From Qipengyuania vesicularis (GTDB taxonomy: Bacteria; Pseudomonadota; Alphaproteobacteria; Sphingomonadales; Sphingomonadaceae), in assembly GCF_019711415.1 (NCBI RefSeq), contig NZ_JAIGNJ010000003.1:124001-188000 (forward strand): 64,000 bases of DNA, in the 5' to 3' direction. The translations under genes and the position numbers were made by a program. Positions 45,343 to 54,870 of this stretch are shown here, one piece after another; position 1 is the first letter of the stretch; every line of letters starts with the position of its first letter. Below the pieces are notes generated by a model. It worked only from the letters and a program-made list of their open reading frames with translations. It had not been told where the DNA came from and did no database searches.

Positions 45343-47484
45343 TCAGTTCACCCCGGCAGCCTTGTCCTCATTCGCGCGCGCGATGATGTACTCGCGGATA
45401 GCGTCCATCTCTTCCTTGGTCAGCGACCCGGCGAAGCTCGCCATGCCGTTGTCCTTGAGGATGCCGTCGTGGACTACCGCCAGGAACGCCGTCTTGTTGC
45501 TCAGCGTCCCGCTGCGGCGAAGATCGGGCAGGTAGTCGGTGCCGACCGCAGCAGGGGCGTGGCAGACTGCGCAGTAGCGGGCATACTTGGTGCTCCCGAG
45601 GGAAATGGTCGCCGCGCTCGCCCGGCTGGGAGGCGGGTCGAGCGGCAGCTTCGCCAGCGCAGGTATCTCGGGCAGTTGCCCGTTCCCCCCGAGCTTGAAT
45701 ACCAGCAGGCGGCTGATGTTGCGAACCGGCCGCGCATCGTCGATCAACCTGCCGTCTGTGATGAGCGCAAAGGCCCCGCCCCATCCTGCGAGGACTGCGA
45801 CATATTGTTCGCCTCCTACGCTGTAGGTGATGGGGGGAGCGACGATGCCGGTCTGCGCGTCGAAACTCCAGAGCTTGTCGCCGTTCGAGGCGCGATAGGC
45901 CGCGAACTCGCTCGAGGCGTTGCCCTGGAACACGAGACCACCGCCGGTGGCGAGGATGCCGCCGTTCCAAGGGCCGGGATGCTCCACTTCCCAGCGCGCT
46001 CTCTGCGCAACCGGGTCCCAGGCGAGCAGCTTGCCGCGTACCGTGCCGTAAAGCTGCCGCCTGATGCCCAGATCGGCAGGCAGATTGCTGGCAGCAACGT
46101 CGAAACCGATGTTGATCCCCCTTTGCGGATCGGGCTTCCAGTCGGCTTCGGGTGCGTAGACCGATGCGGCTTCGAAGGCCGGGATATAGACCAGGTTTTC
46201 GCCCGGGTGGTAGGCCATGGGATGCCAGTTGTGGCCGCCCAGCGGACTGGGCAGGATCATCGCCGGCTCGCCCGTCACATCGATCCGCGCCTCGAGGTTC
46301 TCGATCGGGCGACCGTTCTCATCGATTCCCTCCGCCCAGGTTTGCGGGATATATTGTTCGGCGCTGATGAACTCGCCGGTCGCGCGGTCGAGGACATAGA
46401 AGAACCCGTTCTTGGGGGCCTGCACCAGGACTTTGCGCGCAGCACCCTCGATTTCCATATCGGCGAGGATGATGTGCTGGGTCGCGGTGTAGTCCCAGGT
46501 CTCGCCTGGCGTGGTCTGGTAATGCCAGACATATTCACCCGTGTCGGGGCGGACCGCGACGATTGAGGACAGGTAGAGGTTATCGCCCATGCCCTTCCCG
46601 TCGGGCCCGGGGCTGCGATAGGCGCGGTTCCAGGGCGAGCCATTGCCCACCCCGAAATAGAGCAGGTCGAGCTCAGGATCGTAAGCCATCGAATCCCACA
46701 CGGTGCCGCCACCGCCGATGCCGCTTTCACTGCCGAGGACATCGCCATGCCAGGTCTCAGCGGCGCGCTGGAGATAGGCGGGCGAGCTGTCATCCTCGTC
46801 GCCGGCAGGCACGGTATAGAAGCGCCACAACTCCTCCCCATTGCTCGCGTCATAGGCGGCGAGATAGCCCCGCACCCCGAACTCCGCGCCCCCGCTGCCG
46901 ATGAAGACCTTGCCATCGATCACACGCGGCGCACCGGTGATGGTATAGTTCTCGGACTGGTCGAAAGTGACGGTTTCCCACTCGACGGCACCTGTCTCGC
47001 GATCGAGCGCGATCAGCCTTCCGTCGAGCGTGCCGAAGAACAGGCTATCGCCCCATGCGGCTAGCCCGCGATTGACCACGTCGCAGCAGGCCTTGACCCC
47101 CGTTTCGCCGGGAACTTCGGGATCGAATTCCCACAGCAGTTCGCCGGATACGGCATCATAGGCCTTCACCTTGCTCCATGCGGTAGTGAGGTAGAGCTTG
47201 CCGTCGATGACCAGCGGCGTCGCTTCCTGGCCGCGCGCCGTATCCATGTCGGCGAACCAAGCGAGGCCCAGATCGCCCACGTTGAGCTCGTTGACCAGTT
47301 CGAGAGGCGAAAAGCGCTGTTCGGAATAGGTCCGGCCATGCGTAATCCAGTTGGCATCGTCAGCATCAGCGTTGCGCAAAGTCTCGCCGTCGATCCCGCC
47401 CGCTTCGCGTTGCCCGCAGGCCGTCAAGGCGAGACAAGCCGCAAGCAGCATTCCACCGAAATTCAGATTGCCCACTGGCCGCAT
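45343..47484 (-). CDS. PQQ-dependent quinohemoprotein dehydrogenase with C-terminal cytochrome c
   Basis: 713 aa. The N-terminus ends in a lipobox-like LTAC (Cys23), followed by an eight-bladed PQQ propeller of the alcohol dehydrogenase class: GRTYSEQRFSPLELVNELNVGDLGLAW, the vicinal Cys-Cys in VKACCDVVNRG, ETGAVEWETV, and tryptophan-docking repeats. The C-terminal heme c domain has CAVCH (Cys638, Cys641, His642) with a probable axial Met in GMASF near 682. It oxidises alcohols in the periplasm and passes electrons to cytochromes. PQQ synthesis genes are not in the window. Convergent with rfbB, 8 nt away. Confidence 0.92.
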   Translation of the reverse strand: MRPVGNLNFGGMLLAACLALTACGQREAGGIDGETLRNADADDANWITHGRTYSEQRFSPLELVNELNVGDLGLAWFADMDTARGQEATPLVIDGKLYLTTAWSKVKAYDAVSGELLWEFDPEVPGETGVKACCDVVNRGLAAWGDSLFFGTLDGRLIALDRETGAVEWETVTFDQSENYTITGAPRVIDGKVFIGSGGAEFGVRGYLAAYDASNGEELWRFYTVPAGDEDDSSPAYLQRAAETWHGDVLGSESGIGGGGTVWDSMAYDPELDLLYFGVGNGSPWNRAYRSPGPDGKGMGDNLYLSSIVAVRPDTGEYVWHYQTTPGETWDYTATQHIILADMEIEGAARKVLVQAPKNGFFYVLDRATGEFISAEQYIPQTWAEGIDENGRPIENLEARIDVTGEPAMILPSPLGGHNWHPMAYHPGENLVYIPAFEAASVYAPEADWKPDPQRGINIGFDVAASNLPADLGIRRQLYGTVRGKLLAWDPVAQRARWEVEHPGPWNGGILATGGGLVFQGNASSEFAAYRASNGDKLWSFDAQTGIVAPPITYSVGGEQYVAVLAGWGGAFALITDGRLIDDARPVRNISRLLVFKLGGNGQLPEIPALAKLPLDPPPSRASAATISLGSTKYARYCAVCHAPAAVGTDYLPDLRRSGTLSNKTAFLAVVHDGILKDNGMASFAGSLTKEEMDAIREYIIARANEDKAAGVN

Positions 47485-47662
47485 CGCGTGTCTCCCCTTG
47501 GCGCGCCTGATAGCGCGCTCCCGCCCCTAATCTCCTTCTCCGATGATAGCGGGAGATCAAGCGCGCCGACAACCTGCAATGCTTGCAACCTAGTACAGCC
47601 CGACAAAAGCTTGCGCCTCATCCTTGTTGGGCGCAGGTAATCTGGAAGAGGGGGAAGGCTCG

Positions 47663-48733
47663 ATGGTGAAAAAGGCAGGGATCATTTTGGCGGGCCTCGT
47701 CGCGTTCGCCTTGGTCGCCGCGATCGCGTTCCAGGCTCAGATTGGCACCGCCCTGTTCAAGCGTGCGGTCGAGCAGAACAACGGGCGCGATAGCCTCGCA
47801 GCGCTAGAGGATGGCTTGCACGTCGGACTTTGCGGAACCGGTTCGCCCATGCCCAATCCCGACCGTGCCGGCCCGTGCAACCTCGTGGTCGCTGGCAAGC
47901 AGGTTTTCGTCGTCGATATTGGGGAGGGCGGGGTCAGGAACCTCGCGATGATGGGCGTCGATGTAGGCAGGCTCGATGCGCTGTTGCTCACCCATTTTCA
48001 CTCCGATCACATCGACGGGTTTGGGCCGCTCATGCTCAATTTCTGGATCCGCGGAACGAACACCTCTCCCTTGCAGGTCTACGGGCCTTCCGGGGTCGAG
48101 GCGATCGTAGACGGTTTCAACGCCGCCTATGCGACCGACGACACTTATCGCACTGCGCATCACGGTGAGGACGTCGCTCCCTCGACCGGCGGCGGGGCGC
48201 AAGCGCGCGTCTTCGACATGGCGGGCGACAGTGTCGTGGTTCTCGAAAGGGACGGGCTGACGGTCACGGTATTCAAGGTCCAGCATGCGCCGGTCGATCC
48301 GGCGGTCGGCTATCGCTTCGACTACAAGGGCCGCTCGCTCTGCATCAGCGGGGACACAGCGAAATCGACCAACCTCGAACGCGCCTGCAAGGGTGCCGAA
48401 CTGATCGTGCACGAGGCGCTCCAGCCAGCCCTCGTCGCGGAGATGGAGACGCAACTGGCCGCCTCGGGCAACGCCTCGGGCGCGAAGATCATGGTCGACA
48501 TCCAAGATTATCACGCATCGCCCGAAGATGCCGCCGATAGCGCGCAGCTGGCGGGCGCGCGCATGCTCGTGCTCTCCCACCTCGTCCCGCCGCTACCGAG
48601 CAAATACCTCTATCCCGCTCTCCTGGGCGATGCGGAAAATCGCTTCGATGGAGATCTGGTGGTTGGCGAGGACGGCATGCTGTTCTCCCTCCCTGCTGGC
48701 AGCGATGCCATCAATACGAGTGAACTGATCTAG
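47663..48733 (+). CDS. MBL-fold metallo-hydrolase, membrane anchored
   Basis: 356 aa. Signal anchor (about 5-26). The metal motif is LLTHFHSDHIDGFGPL (HxHxDH), preceded by VVDIGEGGVRNLAMMGV. GDTAKSTNL provides the bridging Asp, and VLSHLVPP the last His. The layout is close to RNase Z/arylsulfatase-type MBL proteins, but the signal anchor points to a periplasmic enzyme. Substrate unknown. SD GGGGAAGG at 47651-47658, ATG 47663. Monocistronic by position. Confidence 0.88.
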   Translation: MVKKAGIILAGLVAFALVAAIAFQAQIGTALFKRAVEQNNGRDSLAALEDGLHVGLCGTGSPMPNPDRAGPCNLVVAGKQVFVVDIGEGGVRNLAMMGVDVGRLDALLLTHFHSDHIDGFGPLMLNFWIRGTNTSPLQVYGPSGVEAIVDGFNAAYATDDTYRTAHHGEDVAPSTGGGAQARVFDMAGDSVVVLERDGLTVTVFKVQHAPVDPAVGYRFDYKGRSLCISGDTAKSTNLERACKGAELIVHEALQPALVAEMETQLAASGNASGAKIMVDIQDYHASPEDAADSAQLAGARMLVLSHLVPPLPSKYLYPALLGDAENRFDGDLVVGEDGMLFSLPAGSDAINTSELI

Positions 48734-48859
48734 AGATAGGGAATACGGGGCCGATTACTCGATGCCGCTGGGGTCGCAAGAGTCATCGAAGACGAACACT
48801 CCGATGGACTTCGGGATTGGAGCGAACAGTTTGCCCCAATGTGTTTCTCTGAAAAGAAG

Positions 48860-48947
48860 ATGGTGCCCAGAAGAGGACTCGAACCTCCACGCCCTTGCGA
48901 GCGCCGCCACCTGAAGACGGTGCGTCTACCAATTCCGCCATCTGGGC
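48860..48947 (-). tRNA. tRNA-Leu(CAG)
   Basis: Read on the minus strand from 48947 the gene starts GCCCAGA and ends TCTGGGC plus A and the encoded CCA (48862-48860). It has the long variable arm of class II tRNAs. The D-arm has GGCGGAATTGGTAGACGC, typical of tRNA-Leu. The anticodon stem pairs CCGTC with GGCGG and the 7-nt loop TTCAGGT gives anticodon CAG, reading CUG. The T-arm has GGTTCGAGTCC. 88 nt with CCA. No neighbouring gene overlaps. Confidence 0.95.
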
Positions 48948-49131
48948 ACACTTACGGGATTTGCGGATCATCCGAGTCCGCACCCGTGGTAGGCGCGCGC
49001 CACTAGCGAAGCGGCGCGGGGCTTGTCAACGCTATTTGGTCGCGGCGCGCGCGGAACGCTTGCAGGCGCTCGCCGGTTATGGCTAGGGCGCACCCGACGA
49101 ATCCCCACTTCGCATATTCGAGACGAGACAC

Positions 49132-50082
49132 ATGGCTAAGAGCGGCGCATTGAACGGCAAGATGGTGGTCCTGATGGGCGGCACCGGATTCCTAGGCAAT
49201 TACGTAGCGCAGGCGCTGCTGTCGCGCGGCGCCCGGCTGCGGATCTGCGGTCGTGATCCGCAGGCTGCTTTCAAGCTCAAGCCGCTTGCCAACCTCGGCC
49301 AGCTGCAGTTCGTACGGATGGATGCAACCGACCGCCGCAGCGTCGAACGCTGCATCGATGGCGCCGATGCGGTGGTGAACCTCGTCGGCAGCTTCGACGG
49401 CGATCTCTACAAGCTGATGGGCGAGGCGCCCGGCTGGATGGCCGAGGCAGCGAAGGCAACTGGCGCCAGCAGTTTCGTGCATGTCAGCGCGATCGCTGCC
49501 GAACCGGATGAGGACACGGACAATGCCTATGCGGGCGCCAAGCATCTGGGCGAGCGGCGCGTGCGCGAGGCGTTCAAGAAATCGACGATCATCCGCCCCT
49601 CGATCATCTTCGGGAAGGACGACAACTTCCTCAACATGTTCGGTGAGCTGATTTCCAAGCTGCCGGTGCTGCCGGTTTTCGGTCCCGAAGCGAAACTGCA
49701 GCTCGTCTATGTCGACGATGTGGCCGAGGCGATCGCGCAGGCCCTCGAAAATCCCGGTACGCATGGCGGCAAGACCTACGAGCTGGGCGGGCCTGAAGCG
49801 CTGTCGATGTTGGAGGTCAACCAGCGCATTGCCGATGCCCAACGTCGCAAGCGCACATTCCTGCCGATGCCCGATGCCCTGTCGGCAACTTTTGCCGCCC
49901 TACCGGGCACACCGATGGGCAGCGACCAGTGGAACCTGCTCAAGCAGGGCAATGTCGCCAGCGGAGATTATCCCGGCTTTGAGAAATTCGATATCGAACC
50001 CAAGCCGCTCGGCCTGTTCCTCGACAAGTGGATGACGCGGTTCCGCAAGCACGGCCGTTTCGAACCGCGCTTGTCGGCCTGA
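49132..50082 (+). CDS. Complex I NDUFA9-like NAD(P)-binding protein
   Basis: 316 aa atypical SDR. Nucleotide site GGTGFLGNYVAQALLSRGARLR near 16-36; DGADAVVNLVGSFDG near 76; VHVSAIAAEPDEDTDNAYAGAKHLGE with the YxxxK-like Tyr-Ala-Gly-Ala-Lys near 131; then IIRPSIIFGKDDNFLN and LQLVYVDDVAEAIAQAL. This is the bacterial relative of the mitochondrial complex I subunit NDUFA9; in bacteria it may act as an epimerase-like or ubiquinone-related NAD(P)-binding protein. Transcription alone; convergent with nfeD. Confidence 0.88.
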   Translation: MAKSGALNGKMVVLMGGTGFLGNYVAQALLSRGARLRICGRDPQAAFKLKPLANLGQLQFVRMDATDRRSVERCIDGADAVVNLVGSFDGDLYKLMGEAPGWMAEAAKATGASSFVHVSAIAAEPDEDTDNAYAGAKHLGERRVREAFKKSTIIRPSIIFGKDDNFLNMFGELISKLPVLPVFGPEAKLQLVYVDDVAEAIAQALENPGTHGGKTYELGGPEALSMLEVNQRIADAQRRKRTFLPMPDALSATFAALPGTPMGSDQWNLLKQGNVASGDYPGFEKFDIEPKPLGLFLDKWMTRFRKHGRFEPRLSA

Positions 50083-50089
50083 TGCGAGC

Positions 50090-50542
50090 CTAATCTTCGA
50101 TCTTTTCCACGATCAGCACGGCACCATCGCTGCCGCTGATCCTGACGCGTTCGCCCACTGCCGCATCGCAGCCCTTGGCAAGCCATTCGCTGTCGCCGTG
50201 CTTCACACGACCCGTGCCGCCATCGAGCGCTGTGACAACCGTGGCGGTCTCACCCGCCAGCCGCATGCCGCGCCGGTTCATCTTGGGATCGGCATCGACG
50301 ATCGGATTGCGGCGGACATAGTTTCGCCCTGCAAAGACCATCACGATCGACAGAATGGAAAAGACGACAACCTGGAGCAGGACCGCCTCGGGGAAGAGCA
50401 GCGCAACGATGCCTGTCAGCATGGCAGCGCCGGCCAGCCACATCAGGAAGAAGCCCGGGATGAGGATTTCCGCCGTGGCCAGGAGCAGGCCGATCGCCAG
50501 CCAAATCCAGAACGGATCGAGCGAACTGAGCCATTCCATCAT
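50090..50542 (-). CDS. NfeD family membrane protein
   Basis: 150 aa. Two to three membrane helices (about 11-30, 33-50, 53-70: WIWLAIGLLLATAEILIPGFFLMWLAGAAMLTGIVALL), then an OB-fold domain with MRLAGETATVVTAL, GRVKHGDSEWLAKGCDAAVGERVRI and GSDGAVLIV. This is the short NfeD (NfeD1b-like) that partners with SPFH/stomatin proteins. Its start overlaps the stop of the SPFH gene by 4 nt, the classical pairing. Confidence 0.92.
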   Translation of the reverse strand: MMEWLSSLDPFWIWLAIGLLLATAEILIPGFFLMWLAGAAMLTGIVALLFPEAVLLQVVVFSILSIVMVFAGRNYVRRNPIVDADPKMNRRGMRLAGETATVVTALDGGTGRVKHGDSEWLAKGCDAAVGERVRISGSDGAVLIVEKIED

Positions 50543-51528
50543 CGTGCAGCTCCCGGACCGCTACGAGGCACGCTGGGCGTGGGGCGAGGCGCCGGCGGAG
50601 GAGGCGGAGAGGACGGTCCGTCGCTGGTAATGTCTTTCACGAGTTCGCCAATTCCGCCGAGCGAACCGATGAGCTGCGTGGCCTCGACCGGGAACAGGAT
50701 CGTTTTGGCATTGGGGCTGGTGGCGAACTTGCCCACTGCCTTGGTGTATTCCTGCGCCACGAAGTAGTTGAGCGCCTGGCCGCCCGATCCTGCGATGGCA
50801 TCGTTGACGACCTGGGTCGCCTTGGCTTCCGCCTCCGCTTCGCGCTCACGCGCTTCGGCGTCGCGGAAGGCGGCTTCGCGGCGCCCTTCGGCTTCCAGGA
50901 TGGTCGACTGCTTCTCGCCCTCGGCACGCAGGATCTGCGAAGCGCGGTCACCTTCTGCTTCGAGGATTTCGGCACGCTTCAGGCGTTCCGCCTTCATCTG
51001 GCGTGCCATCGCCTCGGAGATGTCCATCGGCGGACGGATATCCTTGATCTCGACGCGGGTGATCTTCACTCCCCAGGGCGAGGTCGCGTGGTCGACCACC
51101 GAAAGCAAGCGGGCGTTGATCTCGTCACGCTTGGACAGCGTTTCGTCGAGATCCATCGAACCCATGACCGTACGCAGGTTGGTGGTGGTTAGCGCCATGA
51201 TCGCGTTGTAGAGGTTCGACACTTCATAGGCCGCCTTGCCCGCATCGAGGACCTGGAAGAACACCACCGCATCGGTGCCGACCATGGCGTTGTCCGCAGT
51301 GATGATTTCCTGGCCGGGAATGTCGAGAACCTGCTCCATCATGTTCACCTTCTGGCCGACGCGGTCGATGAAGGGGATGATGAGGTGAAGGCCCGGTTCG
51401 GCAGCCAGCGTGAACTTGCCCAAACGCTCGATCGTGTAGACATAGCCCTGTTTGACCACGCGCACGCCCATCGCCAGGAAAATGAAGACGAAGACGAGTA
51501 TCGCGAAAGCGAATACGAGCAGATCCAT
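50539..51528 (-). CDS. SPFH/Band 7 (stomatin-like, QmcA type) membrane protein
   Basis: 329 aa. N-terminal membrane helix (about 3-22), SPFH domain with VVKQGYVYTIERLGKFTLAAEPGLHLIIPFIDRVGQKVNMMEQVLDIPGQEIITADNAMV, then a long coiled coil rich in Glu, Ala and Arg (about 185-240) with MKAERLKRAEILEAEGDRASQILRAEGEKQS. It ends in a Pro-rich tail (SPPPPPAPRPTPSVP). It forms oligomeric membrane rafts with NfeD and affects membrane protein quality control. ATG at 51526-51528 with a GGGGGG SD; the longer frame is unlikely. Confidence 0.93.
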   Translation of the reverse strand: MDLLVFAFAILVFVFIFLAMGVRVVKQGYVYTIERLGKFTLAAEPGLHLIIPFIDRVGQKVNMMEQVLDIPGQEIITADNAMVGTDAVVFFQVLDAGKAAYEVSNLYNAIMALTTTNLRTVMGSMDLDETLSKRDEINARLLSVVDHATSPWGVKITRVEIKDIRPPMDISEAMARQMKAERLKRAEILEAEGDRASQILRAEGEKQSTILEAEGRREAAFRDAEAREREAEAEAKATQVVNDAIAGSGGQALNYFVAQEYTKAVGKFATSPNAKTILFPVEATQLIGSLGGIGELVKDITSDGPSSPPPPPAPRPTPSVPRSGPGAAR

Positions 51529-51606
51529 AGCAACCCCCCAAATCAATCCTGCGCCGATGCTAGCGCGGCTTGCCTATCGGGGGAAGCGAAACCGGATGAA
51601 ATCCGC

Positions 51607-52470
51607 CTAGAGTGCCTTCGAATAGGTCGCGAGCAGGCGGGTCCAGGCACGCTCGGCTTCTGCGCGGTCGTAGGAGGGGCTGTCGGGCACGCACCAGCCA
51701 TGATCGGCTGCGTAGACCTCGATTTCCGCATTGGCGCCCACCGCATCCGCAGCCTCGCGAAACTCCTTTTTGGAGTCAGGGTCCTTCGCATCGTCGTTCT
51801 GCGCGATGGCGATGAGGTAGTGTGCGTTTTCACGCAGCATGCGGTGCGGGCTCATGTCGCTGTCGCGCACCAGCCCGCCGCCATGGAAACTTGCCGCAGC
51901 CCGGAATTTCTCGTGCGCTGCAACGCTCCACACGGTGAAGGGACCACCCATGCAATAGCCTTGCGTGCCGATTCCTGCGGACTGGTCGACACCGGGTTGC
52001 TCGGCGAACCAGCCAGCCACCGCGCGAGCATCGCTCTGAATGGCCTCGGCATCGAGCTTGGCGCGCCAGGGAGTGACCTTCTCCCAGCCGCCATTGCCCG
52101 CGAAATCCGCGAAATCGGCGAATTGTTCGCCCGCAACATCGCGGTAATAGGGATTGGCGACCAGCACCGCATAGCCCTCGTCGGCAAGACGCCGCGCCAT
52201 CGCACGCTTGGATTCGCGCAGCCCCGCGATATCGGGCCACAGGAGGACGGGCTTGTTCACGCCTTCGATCGGACGGACGAAGAATCCATCCATGGTGCCG
52301 GAAGCGGTGGTGATCGCGACGGTACTTTCGGAGAGATCGTTGAGCCTTTCGGTCGTTTCGCTCGCATTGGACGCGCAGGCCGCAGCTCCTACCGCCATGG
52401 CCGCACTGCCGAATCCACGCCGCGTCAGGCGGCCTTTCGCCCAGCGGGCCACTTGTTCCTGATCGCACAT
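51607..52470 (-). CDS. Dienelactone hydrolase family protein with Tat signal
   Basis: 287 aa alpha/beta hydrolase. The N-terminus has a twin-arginine signal RLTRRGFGSAAMAVGAAACAS (RR near 16-17), so export as a folded protein is expected. The hydrolase has the DLH cysteine nucleophile in GTQGYCMGGPF, the Asp in IAIAQNDDAKDP and the His in VYAADHGWCVP, giving the Cys-Asp-His triad. Substrate unknown. Start CAT 52468-52470 is near the Tat motif and follows GAGAGA; the frame is open to 52542. Confidence 0.9.
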   Translation of the reverse strand: MCDQEQVARWAKGRLTRRGFGSAAMAVGAAACASNASETTERLNDLSESTVAITTASGTMDGFFVRPIEGVNKPVLLWPDIAGLRESKRAMARRLADEGYAVLVANPYYRDVAGEQFADFADFAGNGGWEKVTPWRAKLDAEAIQSDARAVAGWFAEQPGVDQSAGIGTQGYCMGGPFTVWSVAAHEKFRAAASFHGGGLVRDSDMSPHRMLRENAHYLIAIAQNDDAKDPDSKKEFREAADAVGANAEIEVYAADHGWCVPDSPSYDRAEAERAWTRLLATYSKAL

Positions 52471-52553
52471 CGCAGTCTCTCCACCACCTCGTTTGCGGAC
52501 GAGCGTAGCAGGGAAGGGAGTATCGACAAGGGCGCGCGGCACGGGCGCGCAAG

Positions 52554-53408
52554 TCAGCCCCTGAAGACGACGGTACGCTGGCCATTGAGGAGAACGCGCT
52601 CCTCGAGGTGGAGCCGTACCGCTTCGGCCAGCACGCGGCTTTCGATTTCGCGGCCCTTGCGCACCAGTTCATCCGGGCTGTCGGCATGGCTGATCGGTTC
52701 GGCGGCCTGGTGGATGATCGGCCCTTCGTCGAGGTCGGCGGTCACATAATGCGCGCTCGCGCCGATCATCTTGACCCCGCGCTCATAGGCCTGGTGGTAG
52801 GGTTTCGCGCCCTTGAAGCCGGGCAGGAAGGAATGGTGGATGTTGATGCACCGCCCCGAGAAATGCGCGGCCTGCTCGTCTGACAGGATCTGCATATAGC
52901 GGGCGAGCACCACGAGCTCGGCGTCATACTCTTCTGCAAGCGCGCGTACCTGCGCTTCCTGCTCGGCCTTGGTTTCGCGGGTGATCGGCAAGTGATGGAA
53001 GGGAATGTCCCCGAGCGGCGTGTGCTCGATTGCCTCGCGCGGATGGTTGGAGACAATTGCCACCGGCTCCATCGGCATTTCGCCGATGCGCCAGCGATAG
53101 AGCAGGTCGGCAAGGCAATGATCGAACTTGCTCACCATGATCAGCACACGGCGCGGACGATCGCGCAACGACAGCTTCCAATCCATCCCGAATTCGGCAG
53201 CGAGCTGGGCGCAGCCCGTGCGGATCGTGTCGCGATGCGTTTCGCTCGGATCGAATTCCACGCGCATGAAGAAGGCGTCCGAAGCCCGGTCGTTGAACTG
53301 CTGTGCCTCAAGGATATTGCCGCCCTGTTGGAACAGGAACGAGGTAACGCGCGCGGTGATGCCGGGGCGATCGGTGCAGGACAGTGTGAGGACAAGCGGT
53401 TCGGACAT
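52554..53408 (-). CDS. purU: Formyltetrahydrofolate deformylase
   Basis: Hydrolyses 10-formyl-tetrahydrofolate to tetrahydrofolate and formate. 284 aa. An N-terminal ACT domain ([34 protein letters not shown]) is followed by a formyltransferase-like domain: [76 protein letters not shown], with the catalytic Asn/His/Asp. Formate from PurU feeds PurT, which is encoded 1.5 kb away on the same strand. Start CAT 53406-53408. Confidence 0.95.
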   Translation of the reverse strand: MSEPLVLTLSCTDRPGITARVTSFLFQQGGNILEAQQFNDRASDAFFMRVEFDPSETHRDTIRTGCAQLAAEFGMDWKLSLRDRPRRVLIMVSKFDHCLADLLYRWRIGEMPMEPVAIVSNHPREAIEHTPLGDIPFHHLPITRETKAEQEAQVRALAEEYDAELVVLARYMQILSDEQAAHFSGRCINIHHSFLPGFKGAKPYHQAYERGVKMIGASAHYVTADLDEGPIIHQAAEPISHADSPDELVRKGREIESRVLAEAVRLHLEERVLLNGQRTVVFRG

Positions 53409-53479
53409 GGGTAGGTTGTGCCGGTTCGGTAGGCCGCGCGGCAAGGTCAAAGCCCTACGCCGCGGTCAAGAAGTGTTTG

Positions 53480-53806
53480 TCAGTCGTCGCTCTCGAACAC
53501 GACCTCACGAATACCTGTTTCATGCAGCGCGGCCTTGATGACCGCGCGATCGGCATCGATCAGTGTACCCTCACATCGCACGACATGGGCAATCGGATGG
53601 CGAAGCGAAAAACCGCCTTCGCTCAGGATCTTGCGGATCGCACGGACGATCGTGTCTTCGAGAAACCTCGGATGAGCGACCAGCGAGCTTTCCGACGAAA
53701 AGGGATATTCGGCTCGCTGATCGACGAAAGTCTCGGTCCCGCGGTGCGTCACCTGCACCCTGTCGCGGTATATCGCGACATCGAGATCGAGCGAATGGAT
53801 CGCCAT
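53480..53806 (-). CDS. Small protein resembling a fragment of an actin-like (MreB) ATPase
   Basis: 108 aa. Not firmly recognised. By eye two segments echo MreB: RFLEDTIVRAIRKILSEGGFSLRHPIAHVVRCEGTLIDADRAVIKAALHETGIREVVF resembles 'MlkyFI..v....rPrvvicVPsgiTeVErRAVreaA..AGArevyLIeeP', i.e. subdomain IB/IIA edges. The nucleotide-binding first motif (DLGTANT) is not visible and the protein ends just after the 'evyLIEE' position. It may be a truncated relative or a convergent fold. Located next to the nitronate monooxygenase-like gene (start 53806, 1 nt from its stop), so probably co-transcribed with it. Confidence 0.55.
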   Translation of the reverse strand: MAIHSLDLDVAIYRDRVQVTHRGTETFVDQRAEYPFSSESSLVAHPRFLEDTIVRAIRKILSEGGFSLRHPIAHVVRCEGTLIDADRAVIKAALHETGIREVVFESDD

Positions 53807-53807
53807 C

Positions 53808-54824
53808 CTACCTGCGCGTGAGCGCCTCTTCGCTTTGTGCCATCAGCTTTTCGATGATGTCGGCCACCGGCTCTTCCGCTTTCAGCATGCCGACCGACTG
53901 CCCGGCCATCAGGCTGCCGTTCTCGACATCGCCATCGATCACCGCGCGGCGCAGCGCGCCTGCCCAGTAATGCTCGATCTGCAGCTGGGCCTCGTCCATC
54001 GCGATTTCCTCGCGATCCAGGACGCCGGCCACCTCGATCTGCTTGCGCGTGAATTCCTCGGTGCCCTTGTTCTTGAGCGCCCGAACCGGGATCACCGGCA
54101 ATCGCGGATCGACCTGCACGCTGGCGACCGCGTCGCGGGCACTGGCGCGGAAGAATGCCTTCTTGAAATTCTCATGCGCGATGCTCTCGGTAGCGCAGGC
54201 GAAACGCGTGCCAAGTTGGACGCCCGCCGCGCCCATTTCGAGATAGCCCGCAATGGCCTGACCGCGCCCGATGCCGCCAGCCACGAATATTAGGTGCTCT
54301 TCGGCAAGCTCGGGGAGCATTTCCTGCGCCAGCACGCTGGTCGATACGGGGCCGATATGACCGCCTGCTTCCATGCCTTCGATCACCAGCGCATCGGCAC
54401 CGGAACGCAGCAGCTTCTTGGCGAGCGCGAGCGTGGGCGCGAAGCAAATGACCTTTGCCGGGTTATCGCCACCCTTGATTGCCTCGACACTGCCCTTGGG
54501 CGGGATACCGCCAGCCAGCACGACGTGGCTGACACCCGCCTTGTCGCAGACCTCGATCAGGTCGAACAGCTGCGGGTGCATGGTAATGAGGTTCACGCCA
54601 AACGGCTTGTCGGTGAGCTTCTGCGTTTCGGCGATTTCGGTTTCGAGCAGTTCAGGCGTCATCGCACCGCAGGCAATTACGCCGAAGCCCCCGGCATTGG
54701 AGATGGCGGAGACGAGATTGCGTTCCGACACCCAGCTCATCGCGCCGCACAGGATCGCATATTTCGAACCGAGGAATTCTGCGCCGCGCTGCATCAGGCG
54801 GTCGGTCTTGGGGTAAGTAGTCAT
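53808..54824 (-). CDS. Nitronate monooxygenase / 2-nitropropane dioxygenase-like FMN enzyme
   Basis: 338 aa TIM-barrel flavoprotein. Family marks: PILCGAMSW-like start (KYAILCGAMSWVSERNLVSAISNAGGFGVIACGA), KPFGVNLI, VVLAGGIPP, ADALVIEGMEAGGHIGP, FVAGGIGRGQAIAGYLEMGAAGVQLGTRFACATES. The motif GGHIG and the C-terminal GTRF are shared with NMO and FabK. No evidence separates nitronate oxidation from an enoyl-ACP reductase-like role, and the annotation is at family level only. Start CAT 54822-54824 lacks a strong SD; the frame opens to 55064. Confidence 0.85.
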   Translation of the reverse strand: MTTYPKTDRLMQRGAEFLGSKYAILCGAMSWVSERNLVSAISNAGGFGVIACGAMTPELLETEIAETQKLTDKPFGVNLITMHPQLFDLIEVCDKAGVSHVVLAGGIPPKGSVEAIKGGDNPAKVICFAPTLALAKKLLRSGADALVIEGMEAGGHIGPVSTSVLAQEMLPELAEEHLIFVAGGIGRGQAIAGYLEMGAAGVQLGTRFACATESIAHENFKKAFFRASARDAVASVQVDPRLPVIPVRALKNKGTEEFTRKQIEVAGVLDREEIAMDEAQLQIEHYWAGALRRAVIDGDVENGSLMAGQSVGMLKAEEPVADIIEKLMAQSEEALTRR

Positions 54825-54870
54825 ACGAGGGGCGCTTAAGGCGCGCCGAACGCTACGGCAAGCGGCTTGC

